Assembly (NCBI GenBank): GCA_013398295.1 | Contig: VZSF01006774.1 | Span: 62,001 to 126,000, forward strand | Reading direction: 5' to 3' | Length of the DNA stretch: 64,000 nt | DNA from: Chionis minor | Taxonomy: Eukaryota > Chordata > Aves > Charadriiformes > Chionididae | Part shown: piece by piece, positions 1-30,365 of the stretch | Layout: every line of letters begins with the position of its first letter | How positions within the stretch are numbered: the stretch's first letter is position 1 | Notes under the pieces: model-generated | The model's database searches: none | What the model was told of the DNA's origin: nothing | What the model saw: the letters and a program-made list of their open reading frames with translations, nothing else | Position numbers and translations under genes: made by a program

Positions 1-2539
1 GAGAGGCCTCTCGGGTGCTGTGGTGCGAGGGGGTTCCCACAACGAGCTGCACTGCTGGCCGCTGCAGCCCTCTGCTTGCAGGACCTGGCACAGGTCAAAA
101 GCAGTTCGAATTTGGGGAAGCAGGGGAGGTGCTTGCACGCCCACATGCATCGTGCTGGGGGTATTCACCGTTACCAGTCTCATAACACTCAGGCAAGCTG
201 TCACGCCGCACGGGCCCCTCACACTGGGGATGGAGCAGAGCCTTCGTGGTGGGGAGCAGGCGCTGTCGCAGCGCTCTCCTGGAGTGCCAGGTCAGAGTGA
301 AGACCCAGCGAGGCTGGGGCAAGAGGAGATGTGAGCACCCTGGGGAAGGGGCTGATGTCTCTGGCACTGGGGTGGAGAAGTGGGTGGATTACATCCCTTC
401 CAGGGAGCAGCTGGTCCAAGAAAAGCATCTCTTCCACACATGCTTGCACCCCCTCACTCTGCAGAGACGTGCTCAGCCTTTACATACTGGTTTCCCAGGG
501 GGAGACTGAGGAGACCAAACCGTTGAAGACGATGGGTGCTTTGTTTCTCCTGCTTGGGATCACTTGCTTTCCTGCAAGCAGCTTCCTTTCCCCTTCCCCT
601 CTCTTCAAGCAGCTGCCCAGAGCACAGCACATGCAGCAGCCCCGACTCTTTTCCACCTGGAAGTGACCGTGTACCCACGGCAGCTCCTGGGGCAAAAGAG
701 ATGTGATGGGAGGTGACCGTTCTGGGAGGACGGCTCACCCCTCAGCCACTTCCTCAACATGACCTTTAGCGTGAGAACACAAATTGTCCAAACTGAGACA
801 GTACTTTTCCCCCAGTTAGCAAATGCTCTGGCTGTCACCTAGCATGAGAAAAAATGTCTTTATTGGGTTAGGCTTAGTTCTCCCTCCTCTCCTACAAAAA
901 CCTCTCTTAACATCTCTGACTCCTTTGGTGACACAAATGCCCTCCCGTTCTCCAGTCAGTGATGGTTATGGATCGTGCAGGGTTTGGTTCCTGCCTCTGC
1001 TGGCTGCAGAGCTCCGAATCCACTGCACAGGGTAGCAGGGATTCACTGCAATGATGAGTTTGTCTTTTGTCTTTGCTTTACAGATGGATGGAAGATGTTG
1101 GGCCACGTTTCTCTTTTTGAATGCCAGGTAGAGATGACAGCAGCACTTCAATTCAGCTTGTCTTGCTCAACGTGCCAGGACAGGGTTTAGCCTCGTGCTT
1201 TCCTCACACTGTTGCTCACTGCTGTACTGAGCAGGCTGCAAGGAGAAAGGTCNTCATTTACCTTGAACATCAGAGATTTATGATTTAGGAAAGGGAGACA
1301 AGGGGCTGCTCAATGACCTAGCTAAGCAACCAGGCTCAGTGCTAGGAAAATACAGAGGATCAGTGGAAAAGAGCATCTTTTGGAGCAGCAACCCCCCCAC
1401 CCCGCCCCCAACACGTGTGGAATTGAAAGCTTTTGCTCAGAATCAGCCTCTGGAAAGCAGTGTAGGAGCTGTACCTGGTTACTGTAGTCTGGCATCCTCC
1501 ACATCTGTGTAATGGCTGTTCTCCTGGAGGGAAAAGGGAACCAGGAACAGTAAATCACCACATGTCCCTCCTGCCCCGCCTGGGACACCGTGACACCTCG
1601 CACGCAGTGACCAGCTGGTAGCGTGGAGTGGGAGAGCTCAGCTCGCATGCTGCCACAGCAGCAGGTTGCTCAGCGTGGTGGAGGAGCTACAAAACACATC
1701 TGATGTGGACGCTGTGGCCGTGGTTTCTGGCAGACACAGTCCCAGGCAAACCCAGTCATTTCCTCCGGCTCCTTCTTCTGGAAGGGCTCTGCCAAACAGA
1801 CCTGGGATGTGTGATTCCCTCTGGGATTTTGAAGTCTGGCTCCTGCTGAACCTCAAAGAGACTGGCATGAAATTAAGCCTCCCTTCCCTGGTGTAACGTC
1901 AGGTGGTGGATCTGGGCTACACGTGCCAGCACCTCCGGTGAGCATCTCCCAGGGAAGGTGGGAGCCTGTGGGTTGAGCCTGTGCCACGATTTGCCATGCT
2001 TGGACGGGGTGCCTAATTTCTGCATGGCCAGGTTAAGTCCATGCTCAGCGCTTTCATAAAGTTTACTGCATGTGCTTGCACAGCTCATGCCTTGTCACAG
2101 CACTTTGAGGAGTTAATTTGGGACCTGAGCACTGGCCCGCATCAGGGAACAGGCATTCCTGCCTTACTGGGGCTGCCCAACAGTGCTAAGGTGCCGTCAG
2201 TCCGCGATGGCAAATCGTGCACGAAGCAATGGCTCTGCTGCTGAACAGAGAAACTGGTCCCAGTTAGCAGCACAGCTCATCATCCGGAACGGTAACATCC
2301 ATAACACTCATCACTCTGAAGGCCACAATAACAGCACCAGCGCGCTGAACCACTCCCCACGCCACAGCGGTTTTGAAAGCATGGAGTGCAAAAGTCCCCC
2401 TCCTCCTGCAGGTGTTCTGTGATGCAGGATCATCACAAGAATGACGTGCTCAGCAGCAGTGTTTTATTTCCTGCCAAAATCTTGTGGTGAATATTTTAGA
2501 TGTGGAAACGGATCCAAGAGAGGTCTGCAGGGGATGCCA
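1..2539. other. Non-coding flank or last RALY intron; terminal exon not located
   Basis: No ORF here resembles a known protein. The expected last RALY exon (a short phase-0 exon with an acidic end) was searched for on the minus strand and not recognised. A minus-strand AATAAA at 858-863, followed by a T-rich stretch, could be a polyadenylation signal, but nothing else supports a 3' UTR. There is one ambiguous base (N) at 1253. Confidence 0.4.
858..863 (-). promoter_or_regulatory. Possible polyadenylation signal on the RALY strand
   Basis: The minus strand reads CCCAATAAAGACATTTTTTC here. If the terminal RALY exon lies within the first 2.5 kb, this would be the natural signal. With no 3' UTR identified it stays a weak candidate; AATAAA occurs often by chance. 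Confidence 0.2.
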
Positions 2540-3875
2540 GGTAATCTGAAAGGACAGGCAAGGTGGCCCGGTCCCAAGCTTGTTAGCAGCAGGCTGGTTT
2601 ACAGGGCACTGGGGGAGGTAAGAAGATTTTTACAGTCAGGGAGACCAACAAGGTCCCTACACGGGAGGACTGAGGACAGCAAGGCCTGAAGAAAGGATGG
2701 CTGGAGTCTGTGCTCAAAGGAACTGTGGATGGAGACTCCCAAGAGAGGGAAGCCTGGAGGCTTGTGACTTCTGGCAACAGAACAAAGGCTGCTTCTCTGC
2801 AATCACAGAACAGGTAGTGCCCTGGGAACAGGCTCTTCAGGAAAGCCAGGTGAGGTGGCGTGTGCTCCAGGCACAGGACATAGCCCAGACGCACAGGGAT
2901 TCGCCTTGGAAGAGCTGATGAGTCAGCTGAGAGCTTGTGGGTGAGGATCAGGGGACAGAGCAACATGGGTGACATCGTGGCAGGCATCTGCTACAGAGCA
3001 CCTGATACGAAGTCTCCTCTGGATGGCTGGAGGAAGCCTGTTGATCGCAGGCCCTTGTACTCCAGGGGGATTTCAACCACCCTGGCACCTGCTGGGAGGG
3101 CGGCAGGGCTGGGTGCGAGCAACCCAAGGGGTTTCTGAAGAGCGTCAAGAACAATCTCTTGACACAGCTGACCGACCGGCTGACTAGGGGAGACATCCTG
3201 CCGGACTGTTACTGATCATGGAAGAGCTGGTCAAACATGAAGAAGGAGAGAAGTCTTGGCTGCAGTAACCGTGAGACTGTGAAGTTGAGTATCCTGAGAG
3301 AAGCGACCCAGATAAAGAGCAGGATCAAATCCCTGAACTTCAGAGAGCAGATTTTGGGTTGTTCAGGGATCTGTTTGGCAAAACCCCGTGGGAGACCACT
3401 CCAAAGGCCAAGGAGGCCAGGGCATCTGGGTCACCTTCAAGGACACCCCCCTTGAAGCACAAGAATGTCCCCTTGTGATGACAGTAAGGCACAGGTGTGG
3501 CAGGAGGCCAGTGTGGATGGAAAGTAAGCTCCCAACTAAGCTTCTTCCTACACGAAAAGGCAGAACCCAGAAGCTGGAAAGCAGAGCTGAGCCACCCAGG
3601 AGGGATATAGTGCCACCCCTCCAGTGCGCAGTGATGGAGTTAGAACAGCTTCTGTAGGTGCACCAGAAGCAACAGGAAGGCTGACGAAAGCATAAGGTCA
3701 CTGCTCAGTGGGACAGGGGGCCCAGGGACATAGTGACAAAGCACATGGCAAAGACCAAGGTGCTCAATGCTGCTTTTATTTCTTCTTGGTTTTCAGTGGT
3801 CCGGTCTGATCTGTTTTCTGGCCTCCCAGGTCCCTGAGCCTAGTGGAAGAGCCTCTGGGAACGAAGAATTACCTA
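2540..3875 (+). mobile_element. Old CR1 LINE fragment (5' part: end of ORF1, endonuclease, linker to RT)
   Basis: Translated plus-strand pieces, with frame breaks, follow the order expected of CR1: WRLVTSGNR near 2755 (ORF1-like end), VRIRGQSNMGDIVAGICYRA at 2938-2997 (endonuclease), SLGCSNRETVKLSILREATQ near 3249, LEAQECPLVMTV near 3450, RRPVWM near 3505, and a KTKVLNAAF-like piece near 3750 followed by SQVPEP near 3825. The reverse transcriptase and 3' tail are absent. Many stops and shifts show that it is long dead. The linker segment is similar to the plus-strand fragment at about 42130-42560. The 5' boundary is approximate. Confidence 0.75.
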
Positions 3876-5384
3876 CTTCATCCCTCCTCTGCAGACCTCC
3901 TTTCCTGCCCACCCCCTCTGAAAAGGCACAAACTCGTGCTGGGAAGCAGGGGGACACAACCCTTCGTCCTTCTCCCTGTGGGCTGGAGCGTGTAATTTGG
4001 ACTTGATTTCCCCAGGTGATGTTGGAAACTTCACCCAGAACAAGCAGAGACTTGTGCACAAAACCAGGGCAGCCAACTTCACACTGGAAGTGGGGCTGAA
4101 AGGAAGTATTTGCCCAGCTGCCATTGACTTTCATTGGAAATTGTGCCTCTGACTCCCTTGGGGTCTGAGATGCTCTCCCTCACCCAGCTGGGGTTAACAC
4201 CGCTGGGAAGCACCACTCCACTTAGCTGCAGTATTTTCACATGAGTTCAGTGAACTCCCCTAGGAAGAGGGGTGTCCCCAAGAGCCATCCTACAGTTCCC
4301 TACAGGGTATAGGTGGGACCTAGACCCAAGTCCAATTGGATCTTCCCCACTTGTCACTATGGGGAGGAGATTCATGGCAGGGAAGCCTCTCTGCTGGGTA
4401 TTGCCCAAGTGTTGGCAGGTCTGGTTCCTTCCTGCCTTCTATAACTATGTCTTTCCCACTGGTGAGGGATTCCTTCCTCCTGTTTGCACTAGCGGACTTT
4501 GGTCCAGGCGGACACTCAGCAAGCCTCAACAAAGTCCATCCCATTGTGTGAGGCTATCAGGGAGAACCCAGCACCCAACCAAAAACCAAAAAAACCAACA
4601 GTTTGGCTGGAGACGGGGCTGATAAGGGGCTGAAACTGCATGAACACAGCAGAAAATCTGATCCAACTCAACAGCTTTACGCTATAAACATCTGCAGCCA
4701 TCAGGGCCTGTCGAGCTCTCCCTCCACGGCAGCCAGCTGCACAGCGCTGACCGCCCCTTGCGTAGGGACGCTCTCAAGGTCACCCCTCAGGGCTGAGAGA
4801 TGCCCTACCTGGCACTGGGCATTGATGGGTTGGTAAGTGACATTTTTTGCATGATGTAACATTTAAGATAAGTACAGTAAACTTACACGATAATCTGTGT
4901 ATCCCACACTAACTCCTAAGTGTAGTAAACAGTGGGGTATTGACCACTAACCCAAATGTACTTATTAAATATTTTACTAAATTTACTGATTAGAACTCAA
5001 TAAACTACCAGAGCAGATCCGAGTGACCTCTGACCCTTTCCCAGCGACACCACTGCCTCTCAGAGCCGGGGGTGGATAATGTTTTTAGGGATCGACGTCG
5101 GCACCATGGCTATGGAGAGCAGACAGTGAAGGCTACACCGATATGGGTAAGCCAAAGAGATGTGGGATAAAGGAGTCACTCCCCAGGAACTGGAAAGATT
5201 TCAAAAGTCTTCAGTGTTCTAAGGTCACGAGTGAAATATGTGCGAGTCACCTTGCAGTGTTTGAGAGAACATCCCTGCAGATGAATGGCACACATTAACC
5301 TGCCCCATGCTGAGCGCACATGAGCCTGTCTGATGTTGGCAGTAAACTATTTCTGACCTCAGTGCCACTTTAGGACCAGAGAGC
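3876..5384. other. Unannotated interval
   Basis: No coding exon or recognised repeat was seen. The stretch from about 4830 to 5030 is AT-rich and free of obvious repeats; it could be a conserved non-coding block but has no direct support. Confidence 0.4.
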
Positions 5385-5740
5385 TACAGAAAATAGAGAT
5401 GGAAGGGAGCTGAAATAGTCATCTTGTTCATCCACTCTTTATGAAGACCAGCTCTTCTTAAATCATTGCTAGCAGATGTCTGTCCACTCTCTTTTCTTAT
5501 CCCACTAATGGCACAAAAGTCCCCATTTTTTTTGTGGACAGCCCGTGTGCTGCTTTATCATCATTAGCATCAGCAAGTTTCCCCTAACTTCTACCATCTG
5601 TTTTCCCTAATGAAATTCAAACGTGGCCTTCCTTATCCTATTTTACACAGAGATGAAAGTCAGTTTTTGCCTTTCTTCTTTATAGCATCTGTTATGATGT
5701 CTCCTCCCCACTTAATCATCTCTTCTTAGATTTAGCAGGA
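5385..5740 (-). mobile_element. Ancient CR1-like LINE 3' region
   Basis: Reading on the plus strand, the reverse complement of an old CR1 3' end is visible: ATAGAGATGGAAGGGAGCTG (start of the 3' end), GCTAGCAGATGTCTGTCCA, a divergent middle with CCCTAACTTCT, then CTTCTTTATAGCATCTGTTA. The order matches the conserved 3' UTR and C-terminal part of ancient avian CR1 and L3-type elements. Divergence is much higher than in the CR1 copies at 13.8, 48.2 or 55.8 kb, so this is one of the oldest insertions in the window. Confidence 0.65.
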
Positions 5741-6902
5741 GTCATGAACTTCAGCTATGAGGCCCCGGACAGCTGAAAGACCCCGTTCAGATCCCTCATC
5801 CATCGTGACTGAGGTGGGGCAGAGTAGAAGACTACAAACAAGCTGGGAAGTGGTTTGAGTTAGAGGAGCTTTTTGGCCGTAAGAAGAGTGCCGCGCACGT
5901 GCAATGCGGTGCGGTCACCCCAGCGATGAGGGGGGAGTGAGGAAGAAGAAAGGGATGCTGAGCTTCAGCCTGGCTTCTGCTGCCACCAGTGCCAGGCTGG
6001 GGAACTCGCAGACCTGTTGCAGGGGACACTCAGGCTGGGCTCAGGGGCTGCCCCAACGTGCCCCAAGCCTCCGTGGGAGAGCCGTGCCAGCCAGCCCAGC
6101 TTCCAAGGGCTGCGATCCTGCGGAAGAGGCAGCAAGCAGGGCTGCCTTTCCACCCCAGCACCCTGTTGCCCTTTGCCTGGGTCTGGAGCTAGTCCTGTTC
6201 TCAGAGGAGTCTTAACTTGGGATAAACAACAGTGCTGCCAGCAGTAACCCTGTATTTCCCTCACCATCGGAGTACCCAAGAGCAGGGCTCCCATCCAGAT
6301 GCTTTTGAGGCACATAATTCGCTCACGGGGTTCACTGGGGGTGTCCTTATTCGGGGCAGGACTAACACCAACGGGGCTGACGTGTGCATGACATCAGGCA
6401 GCCATGCTCAAGTGCTGCCCTGGCTAAGGATGTGCAGCGTCATGCACCGTGGTCGTGGCGCGCTGAGACCTTATAAACTAGGTTTATGCCGCTTGGTGTC
6501 CATCTAGACAAAAGGGCATTGTAAACACCCATTGTTAGGGAAGTGCAGTTAATATAACACAGCCTGTCTTTGCCATATGTTTCAATCCATCTGAGAATTA
6601 CTTGGGAGCAGAGCAATTTGTTTTAACCATTAATTATTAGTTGTGAAATCAAAGATAAATGTGGTTCGAATTTCAAGAGCCAACCATGTTTCTTCAGCAT
6701 CTCCACTTGTGCATTTGCTGGGTCAATGCTTTTGCAAGCGTTTTGAAAGAACAAGCTGTGAATGATCATGGGATTGAAACACAATTTCTTTTGAGGAAAC
6801 AAAACCTATTTTTCTGGGGAATTAGTAAGTTCCAGCAAAACTGTAGTCCGTTACTGAACTCCTTTGGCTGGAGGGATGGATGTACTGCCCAAACTCTCTT
6901 AC
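5741..6902. other. Intron or 3' flank immediately after the acidic-tail exon
   Basis: The first bases after the donor at 6902 (on the minus strand) continue open for a short distance and end in a stop near 6850. The remainder has no recognised exon or repeat. The 6530-6840 part is AT-rich. Confidence 0.4.
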
Positions 6903-25394
<18,492 letters not shown>

Positions 25395-25575
25395 TGCTCT
25401 TGGAGGCCACCCATCTGGACTGCCGTGTCCCAGCTTGGATGCCAGGATGCTGTGGGAGATCATGTCAAAAGCCTTCCCGAAGTCAAGGCAGACATCACCC
25501 ATGTCATCTCCTTGGCCACACGCTTTGCCAAGAAAGCAAGTAGGTTGGTCAAATTTGGCCATAACATTTCCAGGT
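25395..25575 (-). mobile_element. CR1 reverse-transcriptase fragment
   Basis: The minus-strand translation gives VCLDFGKAFDMISHSILASK preceded by a degenerate KFDQPTCFLGKA-like stretch. This corresponds to the DFSKAFDTVSH block of the CR1 reverse transcriptase. Only about 180 bp is recognisable and both ends are ill-defined. It is non-functional. Confidence 0.75.
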
Positions 25576-26062
25576 CTGGCCCGGCCGCAGGCAGGCAGGA
25601 GGAATGCTCTCTTCCTCAAAACAAAATACAGCACTCAGATAAAATACACCCCTCTCTCTGTTTTCCCACCCCATCCCTGAAGAGTTTTACTGCTGCTACC
25701 CCAAGCCCCAGCTCAGGGAAATATGAGGCTGCTGTTTGCCCAAAGCCATCCCAAATTCTAACCAGCCCAGAAGTGTGTTATTTACAATAAATAATTCTCA
25801 ATCGCTGACCAGCTGTTCGCAGCTGCAAACACCAATTGCATCAGGGCACTGAGCTCCTTAAGCCTCCATAGGAGGGACGTGGGTTAAGCTGCCTCTGTGC
25901 ATGGAAACAGAAAGGGCTGGCTGGAGGATTTGGGTAGGACGGGGAGTGTGTGGGGGCATAAAGTGTGTTTTCCCCCCAATTCTAGCGGACTGCCCTCAGC
26001 GAGTGCAACATGAGCCAGCTCTGCTGCTGTCAATGAATCCTCCACCCGGTTGGGTTAGTTTT

Positions 26063-26190
26063 TGTCCTGGTTTGAGGTAAAACAGGACCAATTTTGTTCA
26101 GTAACTTTATTTTTTAGCTAGACTTCTTATGTATAAGAGCTGGCTGAAGAAGAGTTGTTTCTCAGGTGGGCACTAAGGCAGCAGATGGAT
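26063..26190 (+). mobile_element. Possible solo LTR, 5' portion
   Basis: The segment begins TGTCCTGGTTTGAGGTAAAA and continues CAATTTTGTTCAGTAACTTT, with a TATA-like TGTATAAGAGC near 26130. The TGTCCTGGTTT start is typical of LTRs of avian endogenous retrovirus-like elements, recalled from general knowledge. A downstream AATAAA at 26425-26430 might be its polyadenylation signal, which would make it about 400-500 bp long. No target-site duplication or internal coding region was identified. Confidence 0.35.
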
Positions 26191-29100
26191 CTTCACCTGG
26201 AGAAGGACATCTCCTAAGGCATCTCCCAAGGTGGGAGATATACACAATTACACCTTGACTGCCACAAAGGGGAACCTGTTCCTCCCCCAGGCCCCTGCTC
26301 CCCCAACCCCAGCTTGCACCCTCCTTGACTGGTTCCCGTGACCTTCCCCCATGCTTCCTGCAGTTGGACCAGCGTGTGCTTGTCCCCTCTCCTCCCCACC
26401 CAGGATGCTGGGTCACCCCAAACCAATAAAGTCTGTGGCTGTAGGAGCTGGAGACAGGAGAACTCACTTTCACCACCCACTGTGGGGACTGGTGATGGAG
26501 CAGGTAGCTCAGCACAACCCCTTCCTCAGTAGAGCCTTTCCCTTGGCTCCCTGGCTGAAGCCCCAGCAGGTCTGCGCATCGGGGCCATCTCGGGACACGG
26601 CACATCTGCACAGAAGATGTGCCTGTGGCTGACGAGCAACGGGACGGGGCCACCAGATGGCAAACTCAAGGTCAGGCAAGGTGATGGCCATGCTGCTGGA
26701 AAAGACTTGGGAGGAAGCCAACAGGACCCGACATCTCTGCGGACGGGATGCTCTCCCAGTGCCATCTGCCCACTGACTGCTGTCCCTGCCTAGGCTGGGA
26801 GCATTGTCCAGGGCTGGGGAGGTGGGTCTCTGGGCTTCTAGCACAGCATTGCTCTTGAGATTTCAGGCACCATCAGTGGTATCCTCCATTTAACAAGCAG
26901 CCCGCACGGCTCTCATTTAATAGCTTATAAGCCACTCAGCACTGTCTGTTCAAAAACCCCGTGCAAAGCGCTCTTCTGCTGTCCCCACCCAAGCCCAGCA
27001 TCCCCTGGAGAAAACAGCGTCCCTTGTTTTTTGTGCCCCATTCATTTAGGGTTTCTTCTCACACACGATATTCATTTCGCATCACTTATTGGACCCCTTA
27101 CCGCAACGATTGGCAAGGACATTTTAATCATCGCATATTAATATGTCATACTCCACCTAACTGCCTTCCAGCAGAGCACTTTGCGTTGCGCCCCGATTAA
27201 ATCCAGCACAGCATCGGCCACGTTGGCTTAGTGTCCCTTCCCCGTGAAACAACCCAGCTCGCCTGTGCAGGGCTATGAAACACGGTGTCTTCTCAAGCCA
27301 CCGTCTCTTTGATGCACCACGTCACAAGCAGTGGGCAGGAGCCAGAGCAGAGTATCTTGGCCATATGTCTGATGAGAAAAATATACACAGCAGACACATG
27401 TATCGCTGGTTACTGATGAATATTCTAATAACTCCACTGGCTTCGGCAGATGCATTTTCACAGCTATTATTTCACCTTTCAACCCACAACCCACAACCGC
27501 AACAAAACAGACTTGCCTTGGAAAAGAGAACAAGAAAAAATGCAGCTAGTAATAATATCTGGACACAGATAAATGAATGTATAAAGGGGTCCTTCCTCTG
27601 TAGGACCTCAAAGAACAGTAAGGACAGGTTAGTGTGATTATCTCTGTCTTCTGCAAGGGAAACTGAGGCCCAGACGGGTCTTGGTTGGGAGCAGTTTGTG
27701 CCACTGACCTCACCAAAGCTTACAGAAACTTCCTAACGACACCTCCCACTCCCAATCACCCCTAAAGACAGACACACTTAAGGATGAGACTGTCAGAAGT
27801 TCATTCCTTCCTTCCTTCCTTCCCACATGTGTGTCCCCTGTCCCTCTGCACGGGGCAGGTGCCTGTGCCAGTGGGGACACCGTGAGATCTGCAGGGGACA
27901 GCAGTCGAGCCACACCATGGTGGCCCCAGAAACACACCCGTCTGCACCCAGACTGTGCCACCCCCGGTGTCTCCGGCCATCCTTGGACCATCATCCCTGA
28001 CACACACCCCTGGACCACGGCTCTCTGTGGATTTACCGCCCCACTATGCATGGCACAAGGAAACCTCTTTGCCACCGCCAGGATGAGAAGAAAATACAAC
28101 ATGGGATTAATCATCCCCAAAAACTCAAGGACCCCCCGTGCCATTTATTAGGGATGGTGAGGACCATTCTGAGCTCCCAAGAATCTCCCACGCTCGAGGA
28201 AAGGCTGTGCCCGCCTGCTCATGGGCCTGATCCGGACACCCACCAACGGCGTCCCCTCCCTGCCAGCACTTCTCCTCTCTTCCTAGGACAGCACAGCTGG
28301 AAAGAATGTCACGGTCCCTGCTGCCGCTGACGTTCAGGAATCCCTTAAAAATATTGATATTCAATGTGGTAACAGCCCACGGCCAGAGCTGGTTTACCTG
28401 ATAAGCTATTTTTCCTCCCTGCTTTAAGTGCCTTGCTTCACAGATTAGCTGTTTAATTGAGAGCCAGGTGTCTGGAAACCCCAGGGGCCTCAGCCTTAGT
28501 GACGAACTGTCAAAGAAGACGGCGGCAAAGAAAAACCACCGTGCCCCCCCGCTCTCTCCTGCAGAAAGCGCTCTTTATTCCAGCGTGACGGCAACACGCA
28601 GCCGAGCTGTTATTCTCCTCTTATCACGCTTGTTCACAAAACGGGAGATGCAGTTTTTCATCCTGTCCCTGTCTCCATCCAGCAACAAGCTGTCCCAACT
28701 TGGTGGCTTTCCACTGGGAGCCGGATGACAAATGAAGATGTCCTGTGGGAAGGAAGGGCCGAACCTGCTCTCCGCCAAGGTTTGGGGAAAATACGACACT
28801 CGAGGGGCTGAAAAAAGCGACAGGAAACCTGTGTCTCGCCAGCACAGGGGATGGATGGTGTAGCCTGTGGGCCACCTCTGATGCTTCGGTGGCCCAGGGC
28901 TGGTGCACCCCTGCTCACGCGCTGGAGGAAGCCTGAAGGACGTGGCTTGGGTCAGGTCTTCAACTGTCTCATATACTCTGGTGTAGGACACAACCCAATT
29001 CTGCACCGACTTTTGGAGGCGTTTTGGAGGTTGCCCCCCTGTTTTCATCCCAAACCTTTAACGGCCGTACTCACCTTTCTTGCCGCTTACTTGCATGTGG

Positions 29101-30365
29101 CAAGAAAGAGGATTTTTAGGGAGGAACAGGGCAGTTAACATGCCCAAGCACAAACAAATTGTCACAGCTGTCACGCAGCCAGCATCTCGCCTCAGGCAGC
29201 AATCAACCCAGCCACTTGGCTCTGAGGGATTTCTAAAACCGTCCTTCTTTTAGCCAAAAAAAAAAAAGAAAAAAAAGCAGTTTTAAAAAGAAACAGGGCC
29301 AGAGGGACTCCACTGATTGCACTGCCACAGCACCACCACCAGCACCGAAACGCACACGTGTTTCAAAGCGAAGTCCCTGCTACCCCCGGTGCCAATCATT
29401 CCTCCCCCGAGAGCCGTGAGTAATTTGCTAGCGAGTCGCCGAACACCAGAGCCAAGTGCTGGAGCATTAGTTTAATAACCAACGCAAACCCTGAGATCTT
29501 TTTAATAACTTCTGAGTCCCCAACAAGTCCTGCACAGAAACCCAGAGGGGCTCAGCCCCCCTCCCGGAGAGCGGAGAGACCACCTTCACTCGTGTGCGGT
29601 TCAATAAACAGGATAAAGTGGAAGGAAACCAGTCCTTGGGTTTTCTGGGGGAAACAGCTTCGATTCTCTGAAACATGATTGTCAGAGGATGGGAAAGTTA
29701 TTAAAAAGAGGGGATAGACAAAGATGTCACAATTATTAGACTAGTTCTGCAGGATCAGGGCTGTCTTTTGGGGGAATTTCCGCTACGCTGAGGAAGGTGG
29801 AAGGGCCAGAAAGCTGGAGCTCAGCAGGAGCCAGACAAGCTTGTTGTGGATCTGTGGGTGCCCTTTGCAAATCTTTTTCTCCCTGTAAAGTGCAACGGAG
29901 CCCAGCCTGGTAAGGGAGGATGCTTTTGCTGTGGACAGAGCGAGCCCTTGGGTCTCCCAAGTGCTATTTTGGGCTGTCCCATCTCCCATCAGACAAGGGG
30001 CTCCTTGTCTTGGATATGCAAATTTTTCCAAACACTTCCCAGGGCTCCACCTTGCAGACGAGTCAGCCCAGACCTGTCCAGGCTCAGGCTTCGCCGGTCA
30101 CTGACCCGGCTCCTGGTCACCACGAAGGTGCCCATCTCTTACGCACCCCAGCGCCGAGCTCCACCCCAGCACCCCATGCCGTCACCCAGGCCACCCCCAC
30201 GGGGTTGTGTGGCTGGAGCAGAGACGAAGAAGGCACCGACGCTGCCCTGCAGCCCATCCTGCATACCCGCAGCCCCCCATCCTGCATGCCCGCAGTCCCC
30301 CCAGATATTTCTGCTGGGAGGGGGGTGCACTTTCTGAGGGAGAGAAGAAGAGACTTTCTGCCTTC
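26191..30365. other. Presumed RALY 5' intron
   Basis: No exon was recognised. It contains a (TTCC)n run at 27803-27824, an A-rich run near 29260-29295 and a duplicated 20-bp unit near 30251-30300. The stretch 27030-27230 is AT-rich and repeat-free and is listed as a candidate conserved element. ORFs here lack motifs. Confidence 0.45.
27803..27824. repeat. (TTCC)n microsatellite
   Basis: About five units of CTTC. Short, intronic or intergenic. Confidence 0.9.

Noticed and set aside
520..550. Plus-strand GAAGACGATGGGTGCTTTG resembling an acidic C-terminus
   Set aside because: Wrong strand for RALY and no splice context.
1..6900. Neighbouring gene EIF2S2, which follows RALY in mammals
   Set aside because: No stretch resembling eIF2-beta was seen; it presumably lies further left.
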